Origin: a bacterium D16-50
GTDB taxonomy: Bacteria; Bacillota; Clostridia; Lachnospirales; Lachnospiraceae
Length of the DNA stretch: 64,000 nt
Reading direction: 5' to 3'
NCBI GenBank assembly: GCA_003612485.1
Contig: RAZA01000005.1
Location: forward strand, 185,722-249,721
Below, piece after piece: positions 24,757 through 32,394 of this stretch. The position numbers and the translations under genes are program-made. Numbering within the stretch: the first letter of the stretch is position 1; every line of letters starts with the position of its first letter. Below the pieces are notes generated by a model that saw nothing but the letters and a program-made list of their open reading frames with translations, was not told where the DNA came from and ran no database searches.

Positions 24757-26403
24757 TGAAGCCTCTGAAATGTTCCTTTCAGAGGCTAACGCTTTTTTTG
24801 ATGCTGTCGCAACCGTATAGCTCCATTTAAGGGGGAGTAAATTCAGATATACATCTATGTTCTCTCTGTCGTTAATCACCATCTTGTCAAGGAGCTGTGT
24901 GTAAAATTCATCCTCGTACTCAATGCCGCCGATAAGCTCATTCACGGCGTTTTTAATGTCCTCCATCAGTTCCTTTTGCTTCGCAATTACAACTTGCTGT
25001 TTTTCCATGCTTTCCACAATAGATTTCAAGCTGTCGATTTCAGCATCGTATTTTGCCCTAAGAGCCGTAAATTCGTCACGGTCAATATCGCCGCTTGTGT
25101 AAAGGTCAATCAAATCAGTACGTTTTTTCTGTGCCGCTTCAATTTTATCTTCCAGAGTATTTGTATCTGCACCTGTCATATCCAGTGAAATCACCTTGTT
25201 AATCGTCTTAATCAAGTTATCCGCTATTTTCTGGCGGTCAATGGTGAGCTGTTTGCAGACAAGATACATAATATGGATGGCTTCTTCGTTGCGGATGCTT
25301 GTTCCAGAGCAGCCCACTTGGTTCCCTGCTTTGTCGATGTGGGGGCTTCCGTGCTTTGCGCTCTCAAAGCAACGCCATGCCTTATACTGGCTTCCATCCT
25401 TTCGGGTTTTGTATCGAGCAACATAGCTTGCCCCGCATCTGCCGCATTTGATTTTTCCAGAGAACGGATAGCGGTTGCTGTGTTTTGCCTTGCCCTCCTG
25501 CGAAAGCGATTTTGCATCTAAAATGCGGTTTGCCTTGTCGAAAAGCTCACGGGAGATAATCGGCTCGTGGTGGTCTTTGAGGATGACAAATTCCTCCTGC
25601 CCTCGGTTGTATTTCTTTTCATGGGATAGGAAGTCTGGCGTATAGGTTTTCTTCTGCACTAAGTCGCCGCAGTATTTTTCATTGCGTATCACTCGTAAAA
25701 TGACGGTATTGCTCCATTCTTTCACACGCATGGGATTTATGCCCTCCTCACGTAGCTCACGGGCGATAACATGGGTGCCTTTGCCCTCGTCCACGAACTT
25801 GCGGAAGATAAGACGGACGATTTTCGCCCCATCTTCATTGATAGTCATTTTACCGTCTTTTACATCATAGCCGAGCATACTGCGTCCAAACACAACGCCT
25901 TGCTCCATCTGGCGTTTCTGTCCCCATTTGACACGCTCGGAAGTCTTGCGGCTTTCCTCCTGTGCGATAGAGGACATAATGGCAAGGCGAAGCTCTGCAT
26001 CGCCGTCCAAGGTGTTGATGTTATCGTTTAGAAAGATAACGCCCACTCCGTGCTTTTTGAGGTCACGGGTGTAGAATATGCTGTCAAGGGTATTTCTCGC
26101 AAAACGGGAGATTTCTTTTGTGATAATCAAATCGAAATCACCGTTTTTGGCACACGCAATCATGCGGTTGAATTCTTTTCTCTTTTTTGTGTTCGTTCCA
26201 GAGATACCCTCATCGGCAAATATGGCATAAAGCTCCCAATCGGGATTACGCTCGATATACTGGCGGAAATACCGCTGCTGGCTTTCAAATGAATTTGCCT
26301 GGTCGTCATTGTCCGTGGAGACACGGCAGTAAGCGGCAACTCTCTTTTTCATATTCTGTATTTTTCTCTCTTGATTGAGGGTTTCGTATTTATCTATTGA
26401 CAT
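24718..26403 (-). CDS. large serine recombinase (ICE integrase)
   Basis: Catalyses integration and excision of the element. At 561 residues, the resolvase-type catalytic domain has the nucleophile Ser in AAYCRVSTDNDDQ near residue 27, and ISRFARNTLDS. The recombinase domain follows (RSMLGYDVKDG, NPMRVKEWSNTVILRVIRNEKYCGD), then a zinc ribbon (CGRCGASY with distal Cys) and a coiled coil. I chose ATG 26403 for AAAGGAGC upstream; the frame extends 43 codons further. The last residues (about PISVSSPATSL) are read from host cotJC DNA, so the C-terminus depends on the insertion site. Confidence 0.93.
   Translation of the reverse strand: MSIDKYETLNQERKIQNMKKRVAAYCRVSTDNDDQANSFESQQRYFRQYIERNPDWELYAIFADEGISGTNTKKRKEFNRMIACAKNGDFDLIITKEISRFARNTLDSIFYTRDLKKHGVGVIFLNDNINTLDGDAELRLAIMSSIAQEESRKTSERVKWGQKRQMEQGVVFGRSMLGYDVKDGKMTINEDGAKIVRLIFRKFVDEGKGTHVIARELREEGINPMRVKEWSNTVILRVIRNEKYCGDLVQKKTYTPDFLSHEKKYNRGQEEFVILKDHHEPIISRELFDKANRILDAKSLSQEGKAKHSNRYPFSGKIKCGRCGASYVARYKTRKDGSQYKAWRCFESAKHGSPHIDKAGNQVGCSGTSIRNEEAIHIMYLVCKQLTIDRQKIADNLIKTINKVISLDMTGADTNTLEDKIEAAQKKRTDLIDLYTSGDIDRDEFTALRAKYDAEIDSLKSIVESMEKQQVVIAKQKELMEDIKNAVNELIGGIEYEDEFYTQLLDKMVINDRENIDVYLNLLPLKWSYTVATASKKALASERNISEASLPISVSSPATSL
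24745..24762. other. ICE-chromosome junction (attachment site)
   Basis: The cotJC codons for DIG (GATATCGGT, 24746-24754) are the last bases that fit the host gene. From about 24755 the sequence reads into element DNA and the recombinase 3' end. The crossover is most likely within or next to GATATCGG. The other junction is not in the window, so the core duplication cannot be measured. Confidence 0.65.
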
Positions 26404-26550
26404 AAAGATGCTCCTTTCCCGACAAAAGCCTTGCCGTATTTTAAGTATAGTTTCATAGAGGTATGTTGTCGAATGTGCAAATTTTGAAATCGCACATTTT
26501 TTCATGATTGAGTAGTGATGGTTCTTAAGCATATGTAAAGAGCCAAGCGT

Positions 26551-26751
26551 TTAGGCTTGGCTGCGGTTGTTCTTGCTGTATTGCTTTTCTATTTCCTCGA
26601 TACAACGCTCATACTGCGAGTGTGTCAATAGTTCTCTTTTCTTCAGAGAAGCAAGTATTGACTTTTGAAATTGCAGATAAAACGCTGTGTGTTCCTGTTC
26701 TGTGATTTGCGGAGCAGGCTCTCCGACATAGACATACTCACGACACTTCAA
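26551..26751 (-). CDS. small SHOCT-like helical protein
   Basis: A 66-residue protein ending in a short helical unit (FQKSILASLKKRELLTHSQYERCIEEIEKQY) that resembles SHOCT domains, whose pattern is a 'LL..G.IT.eEfe..K..' helix-turn-helix. The likely start is TTG with GAGGTGG about ten bases upstream. It lies between the recombinase and the MazF-like gene on the same strand. Similar small proteins accompany serine recombinases in related elements, and it might modulate excision; that is inference. Confidence 0.5.
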   Translation of the reverse strand: MKCREYVYVGEPAPQITEQEHTAFYLQFQKSILASLKKRELLTHSQYERCIEEIEKQYSKNNRSQA

Positions 26752-26810
26752 TCATCAACACCACCTCGCTATATGATATTCATTAGGGTTTGTACGATAT
26801 AACGGGATGG

Positions 26811-27173
26811 TTAGTCCTTTTTGGAGATGCCAATGCTGATAGCCAAGGCATCATCTACCAATGACATCAAACGCCTGTCAAAAGTACCGATGTACTCTTG
26901 CAGGCGTTGTTTATCAAGTGTCCTTATCTGTTCAAGCAGGATGATAGAATCCTTTTCAAGGCATTCATAGCCTTTTGCGATGATGTGGGTGGGGAGTTTT
27001 GCTTTGGCGTGTTCCATGCCCGTAATTGCCGCCACGATGACCGTAGTACTGTGCTTGTTTCCTTTATCATTGGAGATGATAAGTACGGGTCTGTGCTTGC
27101 CGCCTTGCTCCGAGCCGACAACGGGATTTAATTTGGCGTAATAGATATCGCCACGCTTGATAGTCCTTTCCAT
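26811..27173 (-). CDS. PemK/MazF-family endoribonuclease toxin
   Basis: A 120-residue protein with the MazF fold motifs: [20 protein letters not shown] (the GDI start and the SEQ loop), [10 protein letters not shown], and the second-half [11 protein letters not shown]. MazF toxins cleave mRNA at short sequences. No antitoxin-sized DNA-binding gene is directly upstream (a 500-base region with only inverted repeats), and the downstream 66-residue protein does not look like MazE. It may serve element maintenance with an unusual or distant antitoxin. Confidence 0.85.
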   Translation of the reverse strand: MERTIKRGDIYYAKLNPVVGSEQGGKHRPVLIISNDKGNKHSTTVIVAAITGMEHAKAKLPTHIIAKGYECLEKDSIILLEQIRTLDKQRLQEYIGTFDRRLMSLVDDALAISIGISKKD

Positions 27174-27329
27174 TATGTGTTTGACCTCCTATCTGGATTT
27201 AGGCAGGGGTTTCCCACCTATGTAGCAGCCAGATACAAGGGAGTATTTAAGGTCGGCGGGGTATAAAAACAAAGCCCTGTTTCCATAGACCGCCCTGCAT
27301 CTGGCTTGATATGATAGGAGCATTTTTAT

Positions 27330-27364
27330 GTGGTTCAAAGCTAGCAGAGTTGGCTTTAAACCAC
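27330..27364. repeat. 14-bp inverted repeat in non-coding region
   Basis: GTGGTTCAAAGC (27330-27341) against GCTTTAAACCAC (27353-27364), 11 of 12 matched, with two further inner pairs. It has no T-run on either strand, so it is not a standard terminator. The region 27174-27722 between MazF and the sigma-like gene holds no convincing gene. Confidence 0.6.
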
Positions 27365-27373
27365 GAAATGCAA

Positions 27374-27391
27374 ATGCGTTAGATAACGCAT
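27374..27391. promoter_or_regulatory. perfect palindrome, operator-like
   Basis: ATGCGTTA-GA-TAACGCAT, perfect 8-base arms, about 200 bases upstream of mazF on its strand and ten bases from the 27330 inverted repeat. The size and symmetry suit a dimeric regulator. Binding partner unknown. Confidence 0.45.
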
Positions 27392-27722
27392 AGAATCCAC
27401 CAAACGGTCAGCAGCGAACTGACGCCACGGGAATCTCACCCCAACTGTCGGTCTGACAGAGCCGCCCTCATTGCCTGCGGCGGATTGATTACCGCTCGGA
27501 CTGTGACTGGACGGGAGTACCATTGTTCTCTTTGTGGGTTACGGCGAAATCGAGAGCTGCCCGATATTTTGAGTCGGTAAGATAGGTTCACCACCTTTCT
27601 GTCGCTCGCTGCCATTCGGCAGGTCTTGGCGTACCGCTGCACACGCTTATGCTCATCACAATCACAAAGAGGAAGTGCTTGGCGAATGGGTATTCGGTTG
27701 TCAAGGAGCTGTGGGAAGCCCG

Positions 27723-27767
27723 TAGAAAAGCCCCCTCACTTTTCCAAAGGAAAAAATGAGGGGGCTA
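27723..27767 (-). terminator. strong terminator of the ICE sigma-like gene
   Basis: A G/C-rich stem (AGCCCCCTCA against TGAGGGGGCT, extended by TTTTCC/GGAAAA) with CTTTTCT after it on the minus strand, 13 bases past the stop at 27780. Confidence 0.85.
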
Positions 27768-27779
27768 TGCACGGAAAAT

Positions 27780-28295
27780 TTAATTTTCCAAAAGTTTTTT
27801 GAGCTTTTGCAGGATTTTCATAATGTGTCTGCTGACGCTGGACTGGTTAATGCCGTAGATACGGCTTAACTCAACCTGCGATTTGCCCTCATAGAAATGT
27901 TGTTGTATGAGTGTCCGTTCTTCTTCTGTCAGCAATGTGAGGGAAGATTTCAGCTTGTCCAACATCATTCTGCGGACAACGGTTTCCGCAACATTTACTG
28001 CTTCATCAGCTATAAACTCAAAACCGTTACCGCTGTCATCAGCATTTTCTATCGCTTCTAAAGACAGCAGGCTGTTGTCTGCATCGAGCTTTTTCAGATA
28101 CCGCCACCGTTCCTTGTCCCGATAGAACTCGATGTAGTGTGTCTGTTCCGTCTCAATCAGACAGCCCTGCACGGGGATAAAGAGCTTGTCCTTATAAGTT
28201 CCGTCCGTTTCCCTGCGGCGGCAGAAATCCTCGTAGGACAATTCCGTATAGCCGCCGTTTTCCTTGATATAGACCTTTCTTGGTGCATATTTCAC
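27780..28295 (-). CDS. sigma-70 region-4-like regulator of the ICE
   Basis: A 171-residue protein. The C-terminal half (about 100-170) is a sigma region 4 helix-turn-helix: LLTEEERTLIQQHFYEGKSQ followed by LSRIYGINQSSVSRHIMKIL. The N-terminal half (YIEFYRDKERWRYLKKLD) resembles the short sigma-like proteins found in Tn916 and Tn1549-type elements. I chose GTG 28295 for GGAGG eight bases upstream. It ends in a strong terminator and is preceded by two hairpins. It probably regulates element genes; targets are not evident. Confidence 0.75.
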   Translation of the reverse strand: MKYAPRKVYIKENGGYTELSYEDFCRRRETDGTYKDKLFIPVQGCLIETEQTHYIEFYRDKERWRYLKKLDADNSLLSLEAIENADDSGNGFEFIADEAVNVAETVVRRMMLDKLKSSLTLLTEEERTLIQQHFYEGKSQVELSRIYGINQSSVSRHIMKILQKLKKLLEN

Positions 28296-28320
28296 TGTAA
28301 GTACCTCCAATCTGAATTGA

Positions 28321-28364
28321 GCAGGCTTCTGCCTGCGACGCTTCTTGACCGTTAGGTCAAGAAG
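28321..28364. repeat. two adjacent perfect hairpins upstream of the sigma-like gene
   Basis: GCAGGC-TTCT-GCCTGC (28321-28336) and CTTCTTGACC-GTTA-GGTCAAGAAG (28341-28364) lie 25-70 bases upstream of the GTG start on the minus strand. They could be operators or leader structures; neither has a T-run for termination. Confidence 0.6.
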
Positions 28365-28472
28365 ATTGCTGTTTAACAGATGTCAAACTAATCCAGATTG
28401 AGAGGCGGGGAACGGCATCCCACGGCAGAAACAGCCTTGCGGCGTATTTCTGCAAAAAACGACATAAGAAAA

Positions 28473-28504
28473 ACCGCAAAGGCTGTCACACCTTTACGGT
28501 TTAA
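28473..28504 (-). terminator. terminator-like hairpin, minus strand
   Basis: AAACCGTAAAGG pairs with CCTTTGCGGTTT (one mismatch) across 8 bases, then TTTTC on the minus strand. It lies downstream of the ABC-KTR genes. The rest of 28365-28770 showed no convincing gene; a further CCACCAA/TTGGTGG pair lies at 28718-28748. Confidence 0.6.
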
Positions 28505-28770
28505 GGAGAGTTTATTTCTATTATGTAGAGATTTGACTTCTACTTGCAGGTTAGAAAGTCCCCATGTGTTGACGAGGATTTTTTTAACAGGTTATCCGTC
28601 CATCCTCGGTATGGTATATGTAGATGCAGGTAAAAGCTGTTCGCAAACAATAAAAATCCCTCCAAACGAAAACAGGTCTGGGGGGAAGTTCTTTTCATTA
28701 GGGCATGAAGATATAGCCCACCAAAACACCGTTTTTTTTATTTGGTGGACTTGCTGCTATGTAATAAGGA

Positions 28771-28807
28771 AGCCGATGAACAATGATTGCTCCACTGCTC
28801 ATCGGCT
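28771..28807 (-). terminator. hairpin directly after the KTR gene
   Basis: AGCCGATGA and TCATCGGCT arms with a loop, seven bases after the minus-strand stop at 28814. The following T content is weak (TCCTTATT). Confidence 0.45.
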
Positions 28808-28813
28808 CTGCGT

Positions 28814-28984
28814 CTATGCGTCTGGCTCTTTGATGACGGTCATTTGTAAATCTTTTATCTCAATCAAAACTTCTTGTTTACACTTCGGACAGTATAGGGG
28901 ATAATTCTTCAAAACAGTATCCCCTCTGATTTTGTTTCGGGTTTTACTGCCGCAGATAGGGCATCGTATCCATTCAATCTTCAT
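28814..28984 (-). CDS. cysteine-rich KTR-domain protein
   Basis: A 56-residue protein (MKIEWIRCPICGSKTRNKIR to the end MTVIKEPDA) with two CxxC pairs: CPIC near residues 8-11 and CPKC near 32-35, separated by the KTR sequence. This is the zinc-ribbon-like 'cysteine-rich KTR' family common in Firmicutes elements. Its ATG overlaps the stop of the ABC ATPase (ATGA), so it is the last gene of the transporter unit. Function unknown; perhaps an accessory or regulatory zinc protein. Confidence 0.85.
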   Translation of the reverse strand: MKIEWIRCPICGSKTRNKIRGDTVLKNYPLYCPKCKQEVLIEIKDLQMTVIKEPDA

Positions 28985-29610
28985 ATTTGCTGCAATTCAC
29001 CTTTTTTCAAACGAAAGATTACATCTGCTTGTTTTGCCAGGTCATTGGAGTGGGTTACGATGATAACGCATTTCCCCATCTGATGGGCGCATTCTTTCAA
29101 AATATTTGTGATGTCAACTGCGGTATCCTCGTCCAGATTTCCAGTGGGCTCGTCCGCAAGGATAACGCTTGCATCAGAAGCCAATGCACGGGCGATTGCC
29201 ACTCGCTGCTGCTGACCGCCAGAGAGCTTCAGCACGTTTCGTCTGCTTTCTTCCTCGGTTAGTCCCATACGCTCTAAAATCGGCATAGGCGGCACCTTTG
29301 AGGTAAGAGCCACATTTTCTCTCGGTGTCAAATAGTCTATCAGATTGTAGCTCTGGAAGATAAATGCAACGTGATTCTTGCGGTGTGCCGCAAGTCCAGT
29401 CTTTTCAATATCCTCACCATTGTATAAAATCTGTCCGCTCTGGGGACTGTCCAGACCTCCAAGCAGGGAGAGCAGGGTGGTCTTTCCGCAGCCCGACGAG
29501 CCGAGGATTGCATACATTTTGCCTGCTTCTAATTCTGCATTTACACTTTTTAATACGTTTCGCTTATCGTCATAGGAATAGCGGATGTTACGAATTTCCA
29601 TAATGCTCAT
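28981..29610 (-). CDS. ABC transporter ATP-binding protein (LolD/BceA type)
   Basis: A 209-residue ATPase with Walker A GSSGCGKT, Q-loop FQSYNLIDYLTPREN, signature LSGGQQQRVAIARAL, Walker B VILADEPTGNLD and the switch His in IIVTHS. It belongs to the MacB/LolD/BceA group that pairs with FtsX-type permeases rather than classic importers. The two FtsX-type permease genes lie just upstream in the same unit, and a two-component system precedes them, the usual layout of antimicrobial-peptide sensing and resistance modules. Substrate not deducible. Confidence 0.93.
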   Translation of the reverse strand: MSIMEIRNIRYSYDDKRNVLKSVNAELEAGKMYAILGSSGCGKTTLLSLLGGLDSPQSGQILYNGEDIEKTGLAAHRKNHVAFIFQSYNLIDYLTPRENVALTSKVPPMPILERMGLTEEESRRNVLKLSGGQQQRVAIARALASDASVILADEPTGNLDEDTAVDITNILKECAHQMGKCVIIVTHSNDLAKQADVIFRLKKGELQQI

Positions 29611-29624
29611 TGAAAAATACCTCC

Positions 29625-31013
29625 TTAACTCATCTGTGATAAAATTTTTTTAGGCTTCATCTGTATGACTGAAATGGATGACGCTGAAACGGAAAACGCT
29701 ATCAGTAACGTACCGAAAATATAGATATATAGTAAATAGTCGGGACTGACAGTTACTTGAACAGATTCCAGTGTTTCCACATTAGAAGTGTCGTATGGAA
29801 TATACTGTCCTGTTATATCAAGGTACTCTGTGCCATCGTCTGGCAGTTCTATTTCGGGCAGGGGTTGTGATTCAGACACTTGATGGAAAATCAAGTCGCT
29901 CACTCCTTGTGAAATAAGGTTACTTGTAAAAAAGGACAATCCAAAAGCAATTATCGCTATCATCAGCACTTCTACTGTATACTGCAAAATAATTCTGCTT
30001 TTTGAAATTCCGACAGAGAGCAGGATGCCAGTTTCATGCCGACGCTGCTTTATCCACATGGATAGAATCAATATCAAAATGCCGACACTCACCGCAACGC
30101 ATCCGACAATCAACCAGATAATCAGATTCTGCATAGCTGTCAAAGGAGAAGCAACTGCTTCGTATGCGGAGTTATCCATTGTGAGGGTAAAGGAATCCCA
30201 GTCTAAATCAAGGGCTTTTATCTGGCTTGCAATTCTTTCCATTTCTCTGGGGTCATCCACATAAAAATCAACGCCGTTATCATACTGTATCACATCCCTC
30301 TGCATGATTTCCTGCATTGCTTTATGGTCTATAATCAAGCGGTTGCGCTTATCCGTTGAGGTGGTATTAAATTCGTTGTCTGCTTCATACGCATAGATGC
30401 CGATAATTATCAACGATACATCGGGATAGTTTCCGCTGTCGTAACAGCACTGCACGGTAATGGTATCGCCAAGTTTTAAGGCATTTTTCTCGGCAATGGC
30501 TGTACTGATAAGGACAACATGGTCATCTCCCTCCTTAATATGCCGCCCCTCCACTAACTGAAACGCCTTGCGGGTAAAGAAGTTGAAATACTCTGAATCT
30601 GTCACGGATGGAAGCCTACTGTAATCACTTCCTGCTCCAAAACTGAAGCCCGATATAAAGCTGAAATCTTTTGCAAATACGCTTCCGTCCCCTAAACCGT
30701 TGTATGCCTTGATTCCGTCTATGGACATGATTTTCTGAATATCCTCATCGGTAATAGGCGCACCGACATAATCCACCAACATACCACCTGCCGCCTGCTG
30801 ATACTGCCAGTTTTTTCTGTTGTTTTCATCCAATTCAAGGCGAATGCTCCCGCCTACAGACTGGCGCAGACTTAGGGCAGAATCGTCTGCCGCTTTGTAT
30901 ATGGATAATCCAGTCAAAATAAAGGTGGATATTGTAACCAACACCAAAAACAGGATAAGGGTTTTTGTCTTTTTCCGCATCGTATATAAAAATGCTCTTT
31001 TCAATGTACTCAT
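29625..31013 (-). CDS. FtsX-family ABC permease
   Basis: A 462-residue permease: an N-terminal helix (ILFLVLVTISTFILTGLSIY), a large extracytoplasmic domain (about 40-290, MacB periplasmic-like), and three C-terminal helices (about 295-320, 350-375, 430-450) ending MKPKKILSQMS. It shares layout and a similar C-terminal motif (RMKPKDILSKMS) with the next gene upstream, so the two probably form a heterodimer with the ATPase. It starts 16 bases after the partner permease's stop. Confidence 0.9.
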   Translation of the reverse strand: MSTLKRAFLYTMRKKTKTLILFLVLVTISTFILTGLSIYKAADDSALSLRQSVGGSIRLELDENNRKNWQYQQAAGGMLVDYVGAPITDEDIQKIMSIDGIKAYNGLGDGSVFAKDFSFISGFSFGAGSDYSRLPSVTDSEYFNFFTRKAFQLVEGRHIKEGDDHVVLISTAIAEKNALKLGDTITVQCCYDSGNYPDVSLIIIGIYAYEADNEFNTTSTDKRNRLIIDHKAMQEIMQRDVIQYDNGVDFYVDDPREMERIASQIKALDLDWDSFTLTMDNSAYEAVASPLTAMQNLIIWLIVGCVAVSVGILILILSMWIKQRRHETGILLSVGISKSRIILQYTVEVLMIAIIAFGLSFFTSNLISQGVSDLIFHQVSESQPLPEIELPDDGTEYLDITGQYIPYDTSNVETLESVQVTVSPDYLLYIYIFGTLLIAFSVSASSISVIQMKPKKILSQMS

Positions 31014-31029
31014 GGCGTTTATCCTCCTG

Positions 31030-32259
31030 TTAGCTCATTTTTGATAAAATATCTTTTGGTTTCATTCGGGCAACTGGCAAAGCAGCTGTAACCACTGCAA
31101 ACACGATAATAAGTGTCTCTAAAAGGAATTGCAAAGCTGTCGTTTTTAGGGAAATTGGCATTGCAATTACAGTTCCCATATTTTTTAAGGCAGCTTCTAC
31201 TTGTCCCACGATGAACCGTCCCAACATGGGTGATACAAGGAACACCAAAACAGCAATCATAAGGATTTCACAAATAAGCTGTAGCATAATCTGGGGAGCG
31301 GATTCGCCAACGGAAAGGAATATCCCTGCTTCGTGTATCCGATTCTTTATTCTCATTGCAAGCACAAGGGCTACTACGATAAAGCCAACTCCTGCAATTA
31401 CAGTAATCAGTATTTCCGTAAGCCGTTCCATTGTCTGAATCTGATATGCAACTGCCTTGTATTCGGATTCGTTTATGCGGATAAAGTAATCCTCCCATTG
31501 GATAGACGTTATCTGCTGTATCTGCTCCACAATGTGATTCAATTCCTTTGGGTCTGTCACATAAAAAGTTATATTCCCAGAGTATCCAAAAGGTTTTTGC
31601 CCAGACAATTTCCAGTAAACATCGTGGGTTGTGAAAATGGTGTCATTATCATATTCCATCTTCCCGTCACTGGAATACAGACCTACAATCAAGACCTTGA
31701 TTTGTTCCTCGCAGTCACCAGAAGCAGATTTCAAAATAAGCTCACTGCCAACTTGTAAATGATTCTCTGCCGCCAGTTTATCGCTGATAAGTGCTGCGTC
31801 CCTGTCATCTTCCGTAATATGCCTGCCCTCCGCTAATTCCAGTATTCCGTTTATAAAATCCGTCTGGTAGGCAGTTTCCGTATTAGCGGAAAGACTGCCG
31901 CTTGGCATTCCAGAAAGATAGTAGATTCCCCAGACAGTGACAGAAGTGTGCTGTTCGGCATTGTAAATCTTTATGCCCTCTATATTTCTTATCTGTTCCA
32001 CTGTATTAAGGGAAATAGGGATTTTTTCAGCAGTATATCCTGCTTCGTTGTCACAAAAGTCCAGATTGTTGATGTTTCCGCTCATGGTAAAGGACGCACC
32101 TATTGTTGCCCGCAGGTTCTCCGCTGCCTTTGCCGTTCCGTCTCGGATGGAAATTCCCACCATGACCGACACGGTAATTAAAAGCAACAACAGAAAAAGC
32201 GTCAAACTCTTTCCTTTCTTTCTAATGACATAAAGCAACGCTCGTTTGTAGACGTTCAA
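31030..32259 (-). CDS. FtsX-family ABC permease, partner subunit
   Basis: About 409 residues. I chose TTG 32259 because AAAGGAGG lies upstream; the open frame extends 41 codons more. It has one N-terminal helix (SLTLFLLLLLITVSVMVGIS), a large external domain with several YYLSGMPSG-like loops, and three C-terminal helices ending RMKPKDILSKMS. It is the first gene of the permease-permease-ATPase-KTR unit and is separated from the kinase gene by a terminator, so it probably has its own regulated promoter in 32260-32350. Confidence 0.88.
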   Translation of the reverse strand: MNVYKRALLYVIRKKGKSLTLFLLLLLITVSVMVGISIRDGTAKAAENLRATIGASFTMSGNINNLDFCDNEAGYTAEKIPISLNTVEQIRNIEGIKIYNAEQHTSVTVWGIYYLSGMPSGSLSANTETAYQTDFINGILELAEGRHITEDDRDAALISDKLAAENHLQVGSELILKSASGDCEEQIKVLIVGLYSSDGKMEYDNDTIFTTHDVYWKLSGQKPFGYSGNITFYVTDPKELNHIVEQIQQITSIQWEDYFIRINESEYKAVAYQIQTMERLTEILITVIAGVGFIVVALVLAMRIKNRIHEAGIFLSVGESAPQIMLQLICEILMIAVLVFLVSPMLGRFIVGQVEAALKNMGTVIAMPISLKTTALQFLLETLIIVFAVVTAALPVARMKPKDILSKMS

Positions 32260-32349
32260 AACAGTTCCTCCTTTCGCTTGATACCCATAGATTCTATCCC
32301 TCTCATGTGATTGGGGTATCATTCTAATATGAATGGCGTATGAAATTGC

Positions 32350-32385
32350 AGAAAAAAAGCTGCCTGCTTTCTGCGCAGGCAACTT
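32350..32385 (-). terminator. intrinsic terminator after the histidine kinase
   Basis: AAGTTGCCTGC and GCAGGCAGCTT form an 11-bp stem with a 7-base loop, followed by TTTTTT on the minus strand. It separates the regulatory pair from the transporter genes. Confidence 0.85.
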
Positions 32386-32394
32386 TCAAGCTAT

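Noticed and set aside
27330..27364. Possible tRNA remnant, because GGTTCAAAGC looks like a T-arm
   Set aside because: No acceptor, D-arm or anticodon arm could be placed around it.
27436..27642. 68-residue minus-strand frame between the MazF and sigma-like genes
   Set aside because: Arg/Ser-rich with no clear ribosome site. It may be real, but the inverted repeats around it suggest non-coding DNA; left uncalled.
28398..28904. 168-residue plus-strand frame across the intergenic region before the sigma-like gene
   Set aside because: It crosses several hairpins and runs antisense to the KTR gene; no ribosome site or motif.
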